From positions 1 through 44,694 of the forward strand of contig NZ_JACDNS010000017.1 in the NCBI RefSeq assembly GCF_017656495.1: 44,694 nt of DNA, read 5' to 3'. How positions within the stretch are numbered: the first letter of the stretch is position 1; the number at the start of each line of letters is the position of its first letter. The notes under the pieces were generated by a model. The model did no database searches. It saw only the letters and a program-made list of their open reading frames with translations, and was not told the DNA's origin. The position numbers and the translations under genes are program-made. Shown here piece after piece: positions 18,536-26,437 of the stretch. This stretch comes from Thermococcus sp. (GTDB taxonomy: Archaea > Methanobacteriota_B > Thermococci > Thermococcales > Thermococcaceae).

Positions 18536-19096
18536 ATGATAATCTGTGTAGTAGGCATGCCCGGTTCTGGTAAAGGTGAAGTTGTGAGGATTTTCTCAAA
18601 ATATGGCGTTCCTCACGTTTCAATGGGGGATATTGTGAGGGAAGAGGCAGACAAGCGAGGAATTCCAAGAACGCCAGATGGGATGAATAAAATCAGCATT
18701 CAGTTGAGGCAGGAATTAGGAGACAACGCTGTCGCAAAGCTGACAGTTCCAAGGGTTAAAGAGCTTTTAAAGAAGCATAAGGCAGTTATTATTGATGGCG
18801 TCCGTTCTTTGGATGAAATTCAGACATTCAAAGATGCTTTTCCAGACCAAGAGATTATAATAATAGCTGTCCATTCTTCCCCAAAAAAGAGGTTTGAGCG
18901 CTTAAAGCGGAGAGGAAGAAGCGATGATCCAAAAACTTGGGCAGACTTTGAGGCTAGAGATTGGAAGGAGCTTAAATTTGGCATTGGAAATGTTATAGCT
19001 CTTGCAGATTACATGATAGTAAACGACAATCACATTGATGATTACAGAAAGGAGATTGAGGAATTGGCAAAGAAGCTTGGATTAGCCGAGCATTGA
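18536..19096 (+). CDS. UPF0200-type P-loop nucleotide kinase-like protein
   Basis: The 186-residue protein opens with ICVVGMPGSGKGEVV (Walker A). VSMGDIVREEADKRGI, VIIDGVRSLDEIQTF and a Lys/Arg-rich lid KKRFERLKRRGRSDDP follow. These match the archaeal UPF0200 family, related to dephospho-CoA and nucleoside monophosphate kinases; the substrate is not established. A TATA-like CTTTTAAACC at about 18501-18510 and GAGGATGG ahead of the ATG support the start. The last 15 bp overlap the convergent ZIP transporter gene. Confidence 0.85.
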   Translation: MIICVVGMPGSGKGEVVRIFSKYGVPHVSMGDIVREEADKRGIPRTPDGMNKISIQLRQELGDNAVAKLTVPRVKELLKKHKAVIIDGVRSLDEIQTFKDAFPDQEIIIIAVHSSPKKRFERLKRRGRSDDPKTWADFEARDWKELKFGIGNVIALADYMIVNDNHIDDYRKEIEELAKKLGLAEH

Positions 19097-19891
19097 ATCC
19101 AGAAACAGCATCACGTAAAAACCTAAGAAGAAGCCAATTGTTATGAGAGTTTCATTTTCCTCTTTTTTGTAAATTTCGGGGATCATCTCTTTAACTGTTA
19201 TGTATAGCATTGCCCCTCCCGCCAAGCCCAGACCATAGGGCAGAAGCCAGTTGAGTTTGACAAACAGTAGTGCTCCGAGGACTGTCATAATCATTTCAGC
19301 AACTCCGCTCAGAACTCCAATAAGTATTGGTTGTAACCTTTTCTTCTGGAGTACAGCTAGAGGAAGGGCAACAACAATACCCTCTGGAAAATCCTGAATC
19401 CCTATTGCTAAAGCTGTAACAAGTCCGGTCTCAAGATTGTAAACTATCGAAGTGCCAACAGCCAGTCCTTCTGGAAGGTTGTGAATTATCATAGCAAGAA
19501 CAATTAGCCAGACAACTTTTAACTTATCTCTTAGCTCCTTTGGACCCTCATAACCTTTAACAATATGTTCATGTGGGATAACCTTGTCTATTACGGAAAT
19601 TAATATGACTCCCAAAAAGATTCCAATCCCAGCTGGAGCAAAGCTGTTGGTTGATTCTATCGCTGGCAAAATTAAGCTTGTAAAGCTCGCAACAATCATA
19701 ACTCCAGCGGCAAAGTTTAAGCTGAACTCAACACTCCATTCTGGAAGGCTTTTAGCAAATATTGCAACTAACGAGCCTAGAGAAGTCATTAAAGCAACAA
19801 ACAACCCAGCATACAAGGCAATAAGAATAGTATTCCCGTTTGATGCTGAAAGTATATAGCTTGCCAAACTTTGAATGAAGTTTTCTAGCAT
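19082..19891 (-). CDS. ZIP-family metal transporter
   Basis: The 269-residue membrane protein has about eight helices. The metal-site helices contain AMIIHNLPEGLAVGTS (HNxxEG) and GIQDFPEGIVVALP (QDxPEG, in place of the common HNIPEG). A histidine-containing loop IDKVIPHEHIVKGY lies between helices 3 and 4. These features fit the ZupT/GufA branch, which takes up Zn2+, Fe2+ or Mn2+. TAGGTGTGATGC precedes the ATG. A DtxR-like operator lies directly upstream, so metal-dependent repression is likely. Confidence 0.92.
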   Translation of the reverse strand: MLENFIQSLASYILSASNGNTILIALYAGLFVALMTSLGSLVAIFAKSLPEWSVEFSLNFAAGVMIVASFTSLILPAIESTNSFAPAGIGIFLGVILISVIDKVIPHEHIVKGYEGPKELRDKLKVVWLIVLAMIIHNLPEGLAVGTSIVYNLETGLVTALAIGIQDFPEGIVVALPLAVLQKKRLQPILIGVLSGVAEMIMTVLGALLFVKLNWLLPYGLGLAGGAMLYITVKEMIPEIYKKEENETLITIGFFLGFYVMLFLDSMLG

Positions 19892-19898
19892 GCATCAC

Positions 19899-19924
19899 AC
19901 CTAAATATTTTAGGTTCTCCTAAA
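19899..19924 (-). promoter_or_regulatory. DtxR/MntR-like metal operator upstream of the ZIP transporter gene
   Basis: ACCTAAA-N3-TTTAGGT (19899-19915) overlaps TTTAGG-N4-CCTAAA (19909-19924). The second resembles the DtxR-type box TTAGGTTAGCCTAACC. It lies immediately downstream of the minus-strand TATA (TTTATAAG, 19925-19932) and covers the expected transcription start, a repressor position. Confidence 0.68.
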
Positions 19925-19973
19925 CTTATAAACGTTGCCCAAAACTTTAAAACCGTCATAGAGGAGAGCAGCA

Positions 19974-20393
19974 ATGGTGAGAGAGATGTTTGAAGAAGTT
20001 GAAGTTGAGGCTTACGTTTATCCCACTGAGGATATTGAGAAAGTAAAGAAGGCTATGCTGAATTTAATTCCAGGTTTGGAGTTTGAGGCATTTGATAAGG
20101 GGGACTACATACTTTTAGTTGGGAAAACAAAGAACAAAAAAGCGTTACAAAGGCTGTATGAGCTTTTTAGAGGGCAGGCTATTCTCGACACAGCGAGGGC
20201 TTTTCTTGAGGATGGCTACTTTGGTGAGGAGATTATAATCAAAGTCCACAAGCAGGTAGCTTATGCTGGAAAGGTGAACTTCAACGAGGAATCCCCTTTG
20301 GGACCAATAACCATAACGATAAGGACCAAAGATCCCCAAAGGCTTATGAAATGGCTGGCTCCAAGAACGAAGGATGGAGTTCCGATAGAGTAA
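19974..20393 (+). CDS. UPF0201-type RNA-binding-like protein
   Basis: The 139-residue protein has [26 protein letters not shown] near its start, then [32 protein letters not shown]. The C-terminal beta hairpin ends in [24 protein letters not shown]. This pattern fits the archaeal UPF0201 family, sometimes described as an RNA-binding or exosome-associated domain; the function is not proven. GAGGAGAGCAGC precedes the ATG and ACTTTAAAACC at about 19950-19960 is a plausible TATA. Its stop abuts the end of the convergent gene at 20394. Confidence 0.72.
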   Translation: MVREMFEEVEVEAYVYPTEDIEKVKKAMLNLIPGLEFEAFDKGDYILLVGKTKNKKALQRLYELFRGQAILDTARAFLEDGYFGEEIIIKVHKQVAYAGKVNFNEESPLGPITITIRTKDPQRLMKWLAPRTKDGVPIE

Positions 20394-21197
20394 TCAGCTT
20401 TTCTCGCATCTAATTTTTATCAATTCGGGAGTAAATATACATTTTCCCCTCTTTGATTCTCCTCTTTCGTTTGCAAAGCTGTATGAGACATGGATTAGAT
20501 TGTTCTCAATTATAATCTGCATTCTCGCTCCGAGTATAATTCCATCTATGATATCAACGAAGCTCTTTTTGACACCCCCATTGTGAATCCATATTAGAAA
20601 ACCATCGGAAGTTGTGAGGTAAACTCCCTTGTTTGTAAGTTTTACGTCGAGTATATCGCTTGGAAACTCATGGCAGAACTTCCTCCCAACTTTTCCGCTT
20701 TCAAAGTCAAGCCATATCAAGCAAGGCTTGACATTCTTTTCCATATCCCCATGCTTGATGAGAATGAGTGTTCCGTTGATGTAGAATTTTGGTAATGTAA
20801 CGCTTGGAAACTCCTTCTCCCATTTGACACTCATGTTTTCCAGAAGCATGTATCTACTGACTCCCCACGCATCGCTGGGATAATATGTGTAAAGCACAAT
20901 TCTATTGTCCTTGCACAGATATTCGCCATTTATGCCCTTCATGATGATGCTTTTGACAAGTGTGCCGTTTGCAAAGATTTTAAAGCTCACGTTGTTAAGG
21001 CCGTTTTCCCAGAACAAGCCCTTTGCTTCAATGGTGTATTGACAGTACCTTGGAAGAGGAGCTTTTATAATTGTAAGATTCGCTATAGTGATGTTTACGT
21101 CTCTCTTTCTTTGTTCTGGTGTATTAGTTGAAAGAGCAGAGAATAAAAGGAGTGCTAAAAGCAAAAGAAGCAGAGCAAATTCACTTCTCAGCTCCAC
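20394..21197 (-). CDS. Exported protein of unknown function at the end of an ABC-2 operon
   Basis: The 267-residue protein has a strong N-terminal hydrophobic segment (FALLLLLLALLLFSALS, about residues 7-23), then an extracellular-type domain. That domain is rich in beta strands, possible N-glycosylation sequons (NIT, NLT, NVS, NGT, NMS) and about six cysteines. It looks like a membrane-anchored or secreted beta-propeller-like protein, but I recognise no family. The proposed GTG start lies within the end of the ABC permease gene (17-bp overlap), so the two are likely translationally coupled. Confidence 0.6.
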   Translation of the reverse strand: MELRSEFALLLLLLALLLFSALSTNTPEQRKRDVNITIANLTIIKAPLPRYCQYTIEAKGLFWENGLNNVSFKIFANGTLVKSIIMKGINGEYLCKDNRIVLYTYYPSDAWGVSRYMLLENMSVKWEKEFPSVTLPKFYINGTLILIKHGDMEKNVKPCLIWLDFESGKVGRKFCHEFPSDILDVKLTNKGVYLTTSDGFLIWIHNGGVKKSFVDIIDGIILGARMQIIIENNLIHVSYSFANERGESKRGKCIFTPELIKIRCEKS

Positions 21198-22473
21198 GCC
21201 TCTTCCCCCACTTCAGCTTTGCCGTAAGCACTTTTTCCGTTGAGAAGAACTTTGCAGTTATGTAGAGCATTGCTCCACTGATGAAGAGAAGATAAGCTAT
21301 TCCAGCGTAAACTATTCCGTACTGCTTCAAAAGAACGGCTCTTGAAGCTATTACTGGATGGCTGAATGGGATTGCATAGAGGAAGTATTTAACGGCCGGC
21401 GGGAGGGTTGAGACGTCTTTGAACATCAAAATCCAGATTGGGAAGAGGAGCGGCATCATAATCATGCTGACCATCGTGCTTGCGCTTCTTATGTCCTCTG
21501 CAAACACTGAGATGAGCATTGCCAAGCTTAAGGCGAAGACTATGCTCAGGAACAGTGAAATCCCGAAGAGCAAAGCTCCTTTGGGCGTCATCTCAAGTCC
21601 AAGGTCTTTCAGGGTAATCCCGATTTGAGTCATGTTTTCGGGAGAAAATGAGCTTATGTAATATTTCAGACCAATCATGTAAGCAATTGATGCAACAAGG
21701 GCTATTATTGCTGTTCCCACCATTTTGCCGGTTATTATTGTTATTCTCTTAACAGGTAAGGTCAGCAGAGTTTCGAGTGTCTTGTTCTCTTTTTCAGCTG
21801 CCATTGTTGTTGCAGCCATCTGTGAGACGTAGCTTATCATTATGAAGAGCACCAGTGGAATGGAGAATGCTTGAGAGTAAATTATTCCAGAGACGACTGA
21901 GGGAGGAACATCTACGATTCTTCCTTGAATCACCGAGTAGCTTTTTGCATCTATTGGATGCAGTATAGCCTCGGGATTACCTTTCACTGTCTCGCTTATC
22001 TTCAGCTTTGCCAACTCTTCATTAAGGACTTGTAGAACAACATTAATTCTACCTTCGCTCACGCTCTCTTTGATTCCAGCACTTATTCCTTTAAACACAG
22101 CATAAACTTCAACATACGTCTTTTCGTTTGCTTCAATGTTTTTGGAGAAATCCTTTGGAATTATTACGACGACATTATATCCCTCTGCCTGAGCCTTCTG
22201 AATTACTTCTTGCACTGTTTGAGCATCAATGAGCGTCACGGTAACGTTTGGAGCTGCCTTTAAAGCACTGATCAACACATTGCCGTATTTTCCTTCATCA
22301 AAGTTGACGAGGATGACTTTGGTTTCTTCCTTTGCTTCACTTATTCCAAAGCTTATCATTTTTCCTAAAGCTGGAAAGAGAATGAGCGGGACGATTATCA
22401 TTCCGACTATAATTTGTTTATTCCTCATTAAATCCTTGAGTTCTTTCATGACTATCACAAAGAAGTCACTCAT
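21181..22473 (-). CDS. ABC-2 type transporter permease (NatB-like)
   Basis: The 430-residue protein has an N-terminal helix (KQIIVGMIIVPLILFPALG). A large extracytoplasmic domain of about 165 residues follows (EETKVILVNFDEGKYGNVLISAL and VVIIPKDFSKNIEANEKTY). Five or six C-terminal helices then contain AATTMAAEKENKTLETLLTLPVKR, the conserved coupling segment of ABC-2/NatB permeases. Such exporters move Na+, peptides or antibiotics; the substrate is unknown. The ATG overlaps the ATPase stop by 4 bp and is preceded by GGGTGAG. Confidence 0.9.
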   Translation of the reverse strand: MSDFFVIVMKELKDLMRNKQIIVGMIIVPLILFPALGKMISFGISEAKEETKVILVNFDEGKYGNVLISALKAAPNVTVTLIDAQTVQEVIQKAQAEGYNVVVIIPKDFSKNIEANEKTYVEVYAVFKGISAGIKESVSEGRINVVLQVLNEELAKLKISETVKGNPEAILHPIDAKSYSVIQGRIVDVPPSVVSGIIYSQAFSIPLVLFIMISYVSQMAATTMAAEKENKTLETLLTLPVKRITIITGKMVGTAIIALVASIAYMIGLKYYISSFSPENMTQIGITLKDLGLEMTPKGALLFGISLFLSIVFALSLAMLISVFAEDIRSASTMVSMIMMPLLFPIWILMFKDVSTLPPAVKYFLYAIPFSHPVIASRAVLLKQYGIVYAGIAYLLFISGAMLYITAKFFSTEKVLTAKLKWGKRRGAEK

Positions 22474-23201
22474 AATCTCACCCCCACAGCTTTCATGAAG
22501 ACTTCTTCAAGATTTTCGGCGTTGTACTTTTCTTTCAGCTCTTTGGGAGTGCCAACCTCAACGATGATGCCTTTGTTTATCAAAGCCACTCTGTCACACA
22601 GGAATTCAACCTCAAGCATGTTGTGGCTGGAGACTAAGAACGTAACTCCCTCTTCTCTTGCAAACCTTTTGATTGTCTGCCTAATTGCGTAAGCGTTTAT
22701 TATATCAAGACCGCTTGCGGGCTCGTCAAGAATAGCGAGCTTTGGCATGACCATTAAAGCCCTCGCAAGCAGAAGTTTTCTTGTCATGCCTTTTGAATAA
22801 GTTGCGACTTTGTCGTGAATTCTCTCTCCAAGTCCGGCAATTTCAACACCAAGTTTTAGCATTTCTTCAACGCTTTTTCCAGTCTTTGCATAAAGCTTTG
22901 CCATGAACTGCAGATATTCATATCCAGTGAGATTTTTGTATGCCCCAGCCTCCTCTGGGAGATAGCTGATGAGCTTTCTAACTTCATCAGCCTCACTCAC
23001 AACATTATGCCCATAAACCTCAGCTCTTCCTCCGGTTGGCATTAAAAGGGTAGCCAAGATCTTGAGGGTTGTTGACTTTCCAGCACCGTTAGGTCCAATC
23101 AAGCCAAAAATCTCTCCTTCCTTAACCTCAAAGCTTATTCCCTTTAGGGCTTTAACTTTTCCATAGTCTTTTTCAAGGTTTTCAACTTTTATCGCTGTCA
23201 T
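22470..23201 (-). CDS. ABC-2 type transporter ATP-binding protein (NatA-like)
   Basis: The 243-residue ATPase has Walker A GPNGAGKSTT, Q-loop YLPEEAGAYKNLTG, signature YSKGMTRKLLLARAL, Walker B LAILDEPASGLD and switch VSSHNMLEVE. The signature has YSKGM in place of LSGGQ, as is common in NatA/CcmA-type exporters. The ATG at 23201 follows GGAGGGT; upstream in-frame codons to 23240 would run through the preceding gene. It partners with the permease encoded immediately downstream. Confidence 0.93.
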   Translation of the reverse strand: MTAIKVENLEKDYGKVKALKGISFEVKEGEIFGLIGPNGAGKSTTLKILATLLMPTGGRAEVYGHNVVSEADEVRKLISYLPEEAGAYKNLTGYEYLQFMAKLYAKTGKSVEEMLKLGVEIAGLGERIHDKVATYSKGMTRKLLLARALMVMPKLAILDEPASGLDIINAYAIRQTIKRFAREEGVTFLVSSHNMLEVEFLCDRVALINKGIIVEVGTPKELKEKYNAENLEEVFMKAVGVRL

Positions 23202-23364
23202 GTGCAACCCTCCGATCGTATTCGAGAAGTATAACTCCAAAGGTCACAAACAGTATTCCAACGATGATCATGGGCTTAAACTTACCATAAGCGCCAGAAA
23301 ATACAAAAAGAAGTCCAATAAACATTGACCACCAAGCCTTTTCTCTGTATTTGTTCCTAAACAT
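23182..23364 (-). CDS. Two-helix small membrane protein
   Basis: The 60-residue product starts MFRNKYREKAWWSM and has two hydrophobic helices, about 15-28 and 33-49, then a short charged tail. The ATG at 23364 lies one base after the stop of the XRE gene and is preceded by GGTGAT. The end overlaps the start of the ABC ATPase gene by 20 bp. This tight packing indicates one operon. It may assist the exporter or be a small signal-transducing partner of the XRE protein, but no family is recognised. Confidence 0.65.
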   Translation of the reverse strand: MFRNKYREKAWWSMFIGLLFVFSGAYGKFKPMIIVGILFVTFGVILLEYDRRVAHDSDKS

Positions 23365-23365
23365 C

Positions 23366-23563
23366 TTAATCACCTTCATAGATGAATATGTCCTCAATTT
23401 TAACCTCAAAGAATCGGGCTATTTTGAATGCTAATCTTAATGAGGGATCATACTTACCTTTTTCAATCGCTATTATCGTCTGCCTTGTAACCCCTAATAT
23501 TTTCGCCAGCTCTTCCTGAGTCAATCCTCTTGCCTCTCTAAGCTCTCTCAGACGATTTCTCAT
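23366..23563 (-). CDS. XRE-family transcriptional regulator
   Basis: The 65-residue protein is a single helix-turn-helix domain: RLRELREARGLTQEELAKILGVTRQTIIAIEKGKYDPSLRLAFKIARFFEV, ending IEDIFIYEGD. This is the short YozG-like class of XRE repressors that often controls its own operon with membrane proteins and ABC exporters. It overlaps the stop of the upstream membrane-protein gene by 4 bp. The tandem palindromes at 24464-24495 upstream of the first gene are its likely binding sites. Confidence 0.92.
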   Translation of the reverse strand: MRNRLRELREARGLTQEELAKILGVTRQTIIAIEKGKYDPSLRLAFKIARFFEVKIEDIFIYEGD

Positions 23564-23928
23564 GCTACATCACCTTTGAGTGTATAGTAAGCTCTAACAC
23601 CAAAGTGTATCCAGAGTGCAACAATTATGATTCTCATGGCGGTTGTTACAAACTGTTTAAATTCCTGAGTTCCATAGAGCTTTGCCAACGTCCAAGCGAA
23701 CCAGAGTAGAGCAAGGACAACATAAATGTAAAAGGTCGTTGCTGCAATTTTGAGCTCTTTTTCACTTTCTTTAATTCCAGCAAGTTTCATTCCAACATGA
23801 ATTGTTAGTATTGCAAACCCAGCTGAGATTAATGCCCCATATGGATTAGCTAATCTTATGAAGTGTATCGAAAGCATGGCAAAGAGAAACATGATAGTAA
23901 CTGTCATGAGCCATATTTTTCCGTTCAT
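23560..23928 (-). CDS. Four-helix membrane protein, possibly DUF2178-like
   Basis: The 122-residue protein has four hydrophobic helices (about 5-22, 30-48, 60-84 and 92-115) with short charged loops (KLAGIKESEKELKIAAT). Its ending, HFGVRAYYTLKG, is like that of the larger membrane protein upstream (HIAFRAYYSRVM), so the two are probably paralogues. The function is unknown; genes of this kind accompany short XRE regulators and may sense or transmit a membrane signal. Confidence 0.65.
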   Translation of the reverse strand: MNGKIWLMTVTIMFLFAMLSIHFIRLANPYGALISAGFAILTIHVGMKLAGIKESEKELKIAATTFYIYVVLALLWFAWTLAKLYGTQEFKQFVTTAMRIIIVALWIHFGVRAYYTLKGDVA

Positions 23929-23970
23929 CGCTGAGCCCTCCCATAGTAATAGACTATCAGCGGATTCACG

Positions 23971-24450
23971 CTACATCACCCTGCTATAATATGCTCTGAA
24001 CGCTATATGAAGGAGCATCACAGCTACAAGCAAAGCTTCAGCTAAAATGAAGGCGCTCTTAAGCTCTGGATTTCTTTGCTGGGCTACCGAGAGATAAATC
24101 ACAACAAAAGCCAGGGTTATCATGAACACTTGAAGGGTTCTTCTTGCTGAAATTTCCTCAATTCTCAGAGTCCTTTCATCTTCGAGAACATATCCTTTCC
24201 TTCTCAAGGTGCTGTAATAGATGTGAAAGAGCAAAGCACCGGCTATTAAAACTGCAAAGGCTACAGCTAAATTCCCCTTACTGACTGCCCATCCCATGAT
24301 GTAACCCATTGTTAAGATTACAATCACAGCTGGGATTAGGGCTTTCTTCTTTTCTTCATCACCTGATTTTTTTGAGAGATGTAACCAAATGAACGTAAAG
24401 CTAACTACGATCAGTGCCCAGACAAAGAAATTAACTATCAGTTCATTCAT
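23971..24450 (-). CDS. DUF2178-like membrane protein, first gene of the XRE/ABC-2 operon
   Basis: The 159-residue protein has four hydrophobic helices. A cytoplasmic loop RRKGYVLEDERTLRIEEISARRTLQVF lies between helices 2 and 3. The E-DERT---I---A-R pattern is typical of DUF2178 archaeal membrane proteins. It is the promoter-proximal gene of the operon running to 20394. GGTGATGTGA precedes the ATG. The upstream region has two palindromic operators and a TATA element. Confidence 0.7.
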   Translation of the reverse strand: MNELIVNFFVWALIVVSFTFIWLHLSKKSGDEEKKKALIPAVIVILTMGYIMGWAVSKGNLAVAFAVLIAGALLFHIYYSTLRRKGYVLEDERTLRIEEISARRTLQVFMITLAFVVIYLSVAQQRNPELKSAFILAEALLVAVMLLHIAFRAYYSRVM

Positions 24451-24463
24451 TCACATCACCGAT

Positions 24464-24495
24464 GTAAAGTTTCCTTTACGTAAAGTTTACTTTAC
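24464..24495 (-). promoter_or_regulatory. Tandem 16-bp palindromic operators of the XRE/ABC-2 operon
   Basis: GTAAAGTTTCCTTTAC (24464-24479) is followed without a gap by GTAAAGTTTACTTTAC (24480-24495). Each is an inverted repeat with arms GTAAAG/CTTTAC. The minus-strand TATA (ACTTATAAG, about 24499-24507) lies just upstream, so the palindromes cover the predicted transcription start. A dimeric repressor, probably the XRE protein of the operon, would block initiation there. Confidence 0.78.
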
Positions 24496-24537
24496 ATCAC
24501 TTATAAGTTTTGTGCTAATGTGAGGCTACACTTGAAT

Positions 24538-24768
24538 TTAGAAGATGCCTTTTACATCTAGGATTGTTATTTTGGAGATTTCATGAAGCTTACAGAGCTC
24601 GGAAATCAGCTTTTTGAAGCTCTCGTAGTCTTCGTATTCTATTTCTGCAATGATGTTGTATTCACCCTTAACAAGAAAAATCTCTTTGGGGAGGCTATGG
24701 ATTTCTAAATAGTAATCAATAAACCTCTCACATCCTCTAAAACCTCGAATAAGTAGTATGCTTTTCAT
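24538..24768 (-). CDS. Small RAM/AsnC-like domain protein
   Basis: The 76-residue protein has a beta-alpha-beta pattern: SILLIRGFRGCERFIDYYLEI, EIFLVKGEYNIIAEIEYEDYESF and KLISELCKLHEISKITILDVKG. This resembles the Lrp/AsnC ligand-binding (RAM) domain without a helix-turn-helix, with KGEYNIIAEIE in the place of the usual G-YD---- strand. GGATGAAG precedes the ATG. The ligand and partner are unknown. It sits between the MiaB-like gene and the XRE operon. Confidence 0.6.
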   Translation of the reverse strand: MKSILLIRGFRGCERFIDYYLEIHSLPKEIFLVKGEYNIIAEIEYEDYESFKKLISELCKLHEISKITILDVKGIF

Positions 24769-24821
24769 TTTTCTTCATCCAAAAGATACTTTTTCTGCAA
24801 AGTTAATACGGCTTTCGTATT

Positions 24822-26096
24822 TCAAAGAAGGAATGTAACAAGATCTCCCATCAGATAAGTTGCAGTTGCTTTTGTGACTTTTACTTTCACGAATTCTCCA
24901 ATTGGAGCCTCTGGCAGAATTATTTCCTTGTAGTTCATCGTTCTGCCTTCAACTCCTCCCTTCTTTCCTTTTCCATGTGTTAAAACTAGGACTTCTTTTC
25001 CAACATATTTCTGGTTTATCTCATAACTTATAGCTAACCTTAAGCGGTGAAGATAGCGGGAGCGCTCCTTAACCCGCCAGCCAACTATCTGGTTTGGCAT
25101 TCTTGCCGCTAAAGTTCCGGGTCTTGGAGAGAATCTTGAAACATTTATTTTATCTGGCTTGACTCTCTTTATGAGCTCAACGGTATTCTGGAAAGCCTCT
25201 TCGCTTTCTCCAGGGAACCCGACAATTATGTCTGTATTTAAGTTTAGCTCTGGGAACTCTTTCCTAAAGGCATTTACGATCTCTTCGAAATCTTCAACTG
25301 TGTATGTTCTGCCCATTTTCCTTAGAATTTCGTTATCTCCACTCTGAACGGGCAGATGCAAGAATTTGTAAATCTTTTCGTCTTTGTAGGCATCAATTAG
25401 CTCATCGAGGAACTTTATAACATGATTTGGGTTCATCATACCGACTCTAATTCTAAACTCTCCTTCAATGGATGTAAGTTCGTCTAAAAGCTCAGCTAAG
25501 TTTGTCCCAATATCAAAACCATAGCAACCAGTATCTTCGCTTGAAAGCTGTATCTCCCTGTAACCTTTAGCTAATGCCTCTTTAACCCATCTGGCAATTT
25601 TCTCTGGGGAATAGCTCTTCAGAATTCCTCTTGCAAAGCGTGTTGCACAATATGTGCACGCATTCAAACAACCCTCACTAATTGGCACAACAAAGACCAC
25701 TTTACTCTTCCAAACTCTTGGAAGTTCAAGCTTGTCTATTTCCCTCTGCTCTACATCAATGAGTTTTACTCCCCTCTCTGATAGCTCAATGGCTTCAACA
25801 ATCCTGTCTATGCTTTTAACACCCAAGATTGCCGATACCCTCTCATCTATTGCTTCAATGTTAATATGGGGCAAACACCCAGTAACAATAACCTTTTTAC
25901 CAGTATCGAGAAGCTCTTTAATTCTCTTTCTCATGTGTTTTTCTGTTGGGTCTTTTACAGCACAAGTGTTCACGATTACATACTCCGCACTATCCAAATC
26001 AACTATTTCATGACCCGCACTAACCAAGAGGGCTTCCATGATTTCTGCATCTGCTTTATTCCTTGTGCATCCATAAGTTTCAATGTGAACTCTCAT
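24822..26096 (-). CDS. tRNA (N6-threonylcarbamoyladenosine(37)-C2)-methylthiotransferase
   Basis: The 424-residue protein has three MiaB/CDKAL1 parts. The N-terminal MTTase domain holds three cluster cysteines (YGCTRNKAD, NTCAVKDPTE and TGCLP). The radical-SAM domain has CLNACTYCATRFARG. The C-terminal TRAM domain ends near TKATATYLMGDLVTFLL. Archaeal members convert t6A37 to ms2t6A in tRNAs. The ATG at 26096 is about 26-30 bp from TTTTTAAAG, so the mRNA is probably leaderless or has a very short leader. Confidence 0.93.
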   Translation of the reverse strand: MRVHIETYGCTRNKADAEIMEALLVSAGHEIVDLDSAEYVIVNTCAVKDPTEKHMRKRIKELLDTGKKVIVTGCLPHINIEAIDERVSAILGVKSIDRIVEAIELSERGVKLIDVEQREIDKLELPRVWKSKVVFVVPISEGCLNACTYCATRFARGILKSYSPEKIARWVKEALAKGYREIQLSSEDTGCYGFDIGTNLAELLDELTSIEGEFRIRVGMMNPNHVIKFLDELIDAYKDEKIYKFLHLPVQSGDNEILRKMGRTYTVEDFEEIVNAFRKEFPELNLNTDIIVGFPGESEEAFQNTVELIKRVKPDKINVSRFSPRPGTLAARMPNQIVGWRVKERSRYLHRLRLAISYEINQKYVGKEVLVLTHGKGKKGGVEGRTMNYKEIILPEAPIGEFVKVKVTKATATYLMGDLVTFLL

Positions 26097-26104
26097 CGCA
26101 AAGT

Positions 26105-26116
26105 GCTAAGCTTAGC
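26105..26116. repeat. Perfect palindrome at the methylthiotransferase gene start site
   Basis: GCTAAGCTTAGC is a perfect 12-bp palindrome between the minus-strand TATA (about 26119-26127) and the ATG at 26096. It may be an operator covering the transcription start. Confidence 0.35.
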
Positions 26117-26203
26117 GCTTTAAAAACTTAATTGGCTAGATGTGTGAAGTATCTAAAACAAAAGAAAAAGTTTGAAGTCCAAAAATGGACTGTGAATGTG
26201 AAA

Positions 26204-26437
26204 TCAAATAACTTCTCCAAAAGCGAACTTTCTTTTGACAGAGTTAATTACAATCTCAACTTCCTGGCCGACTTTAGTGTTTGGCACAAACACAACAAAG
26301 CCCTTAATCCTAGCTATTCCGTCTCCGCCTTTTCCTATACTTTCGATTTTAACAGTGTATCTTTCTCCAACTTTAACTGGAGCTACTCCGCCAAATCTAT
26401 CTCTATTTCCACCAAATCTATCTCCATACATTTCCAA
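26204..26437 (-). CDS. TRAM domain RNA-binding protein
   Basis: The 77-residue protein has a Gly/Arg/Phe-rich N-terminal tail ([14 protein letters not shown]). A complete TRAM OB-fold domain follows: [45 protein letters not shown]. Stand-alone archaeal TRAM proteins act as RNA chaperones, similar to cold-shock proteins. GATATTGGAAATG precedes the start, with a TATA-like TTTTATAAAGG at about 26502-26512 on the minus strand. Confidence 0.93.
   Translation of the reverse strand: MEMYGDRFGGNRDRFGGVAPVKVGERYTVKIESIGKGGDGIARIKGFVVFVPNTKVGQEVEIVINSVKRKFAFGEVI

Noticed and set aside
23931-23990. Possible C/D box sRNA on the minus strand (GTGATGT, 12-nt spacer, CTGA)
   Set aside because: Only one C-like and one D'-like box are present; C' and D boxes and a closing stem are missing, and the C-like box is the end of a coding region.
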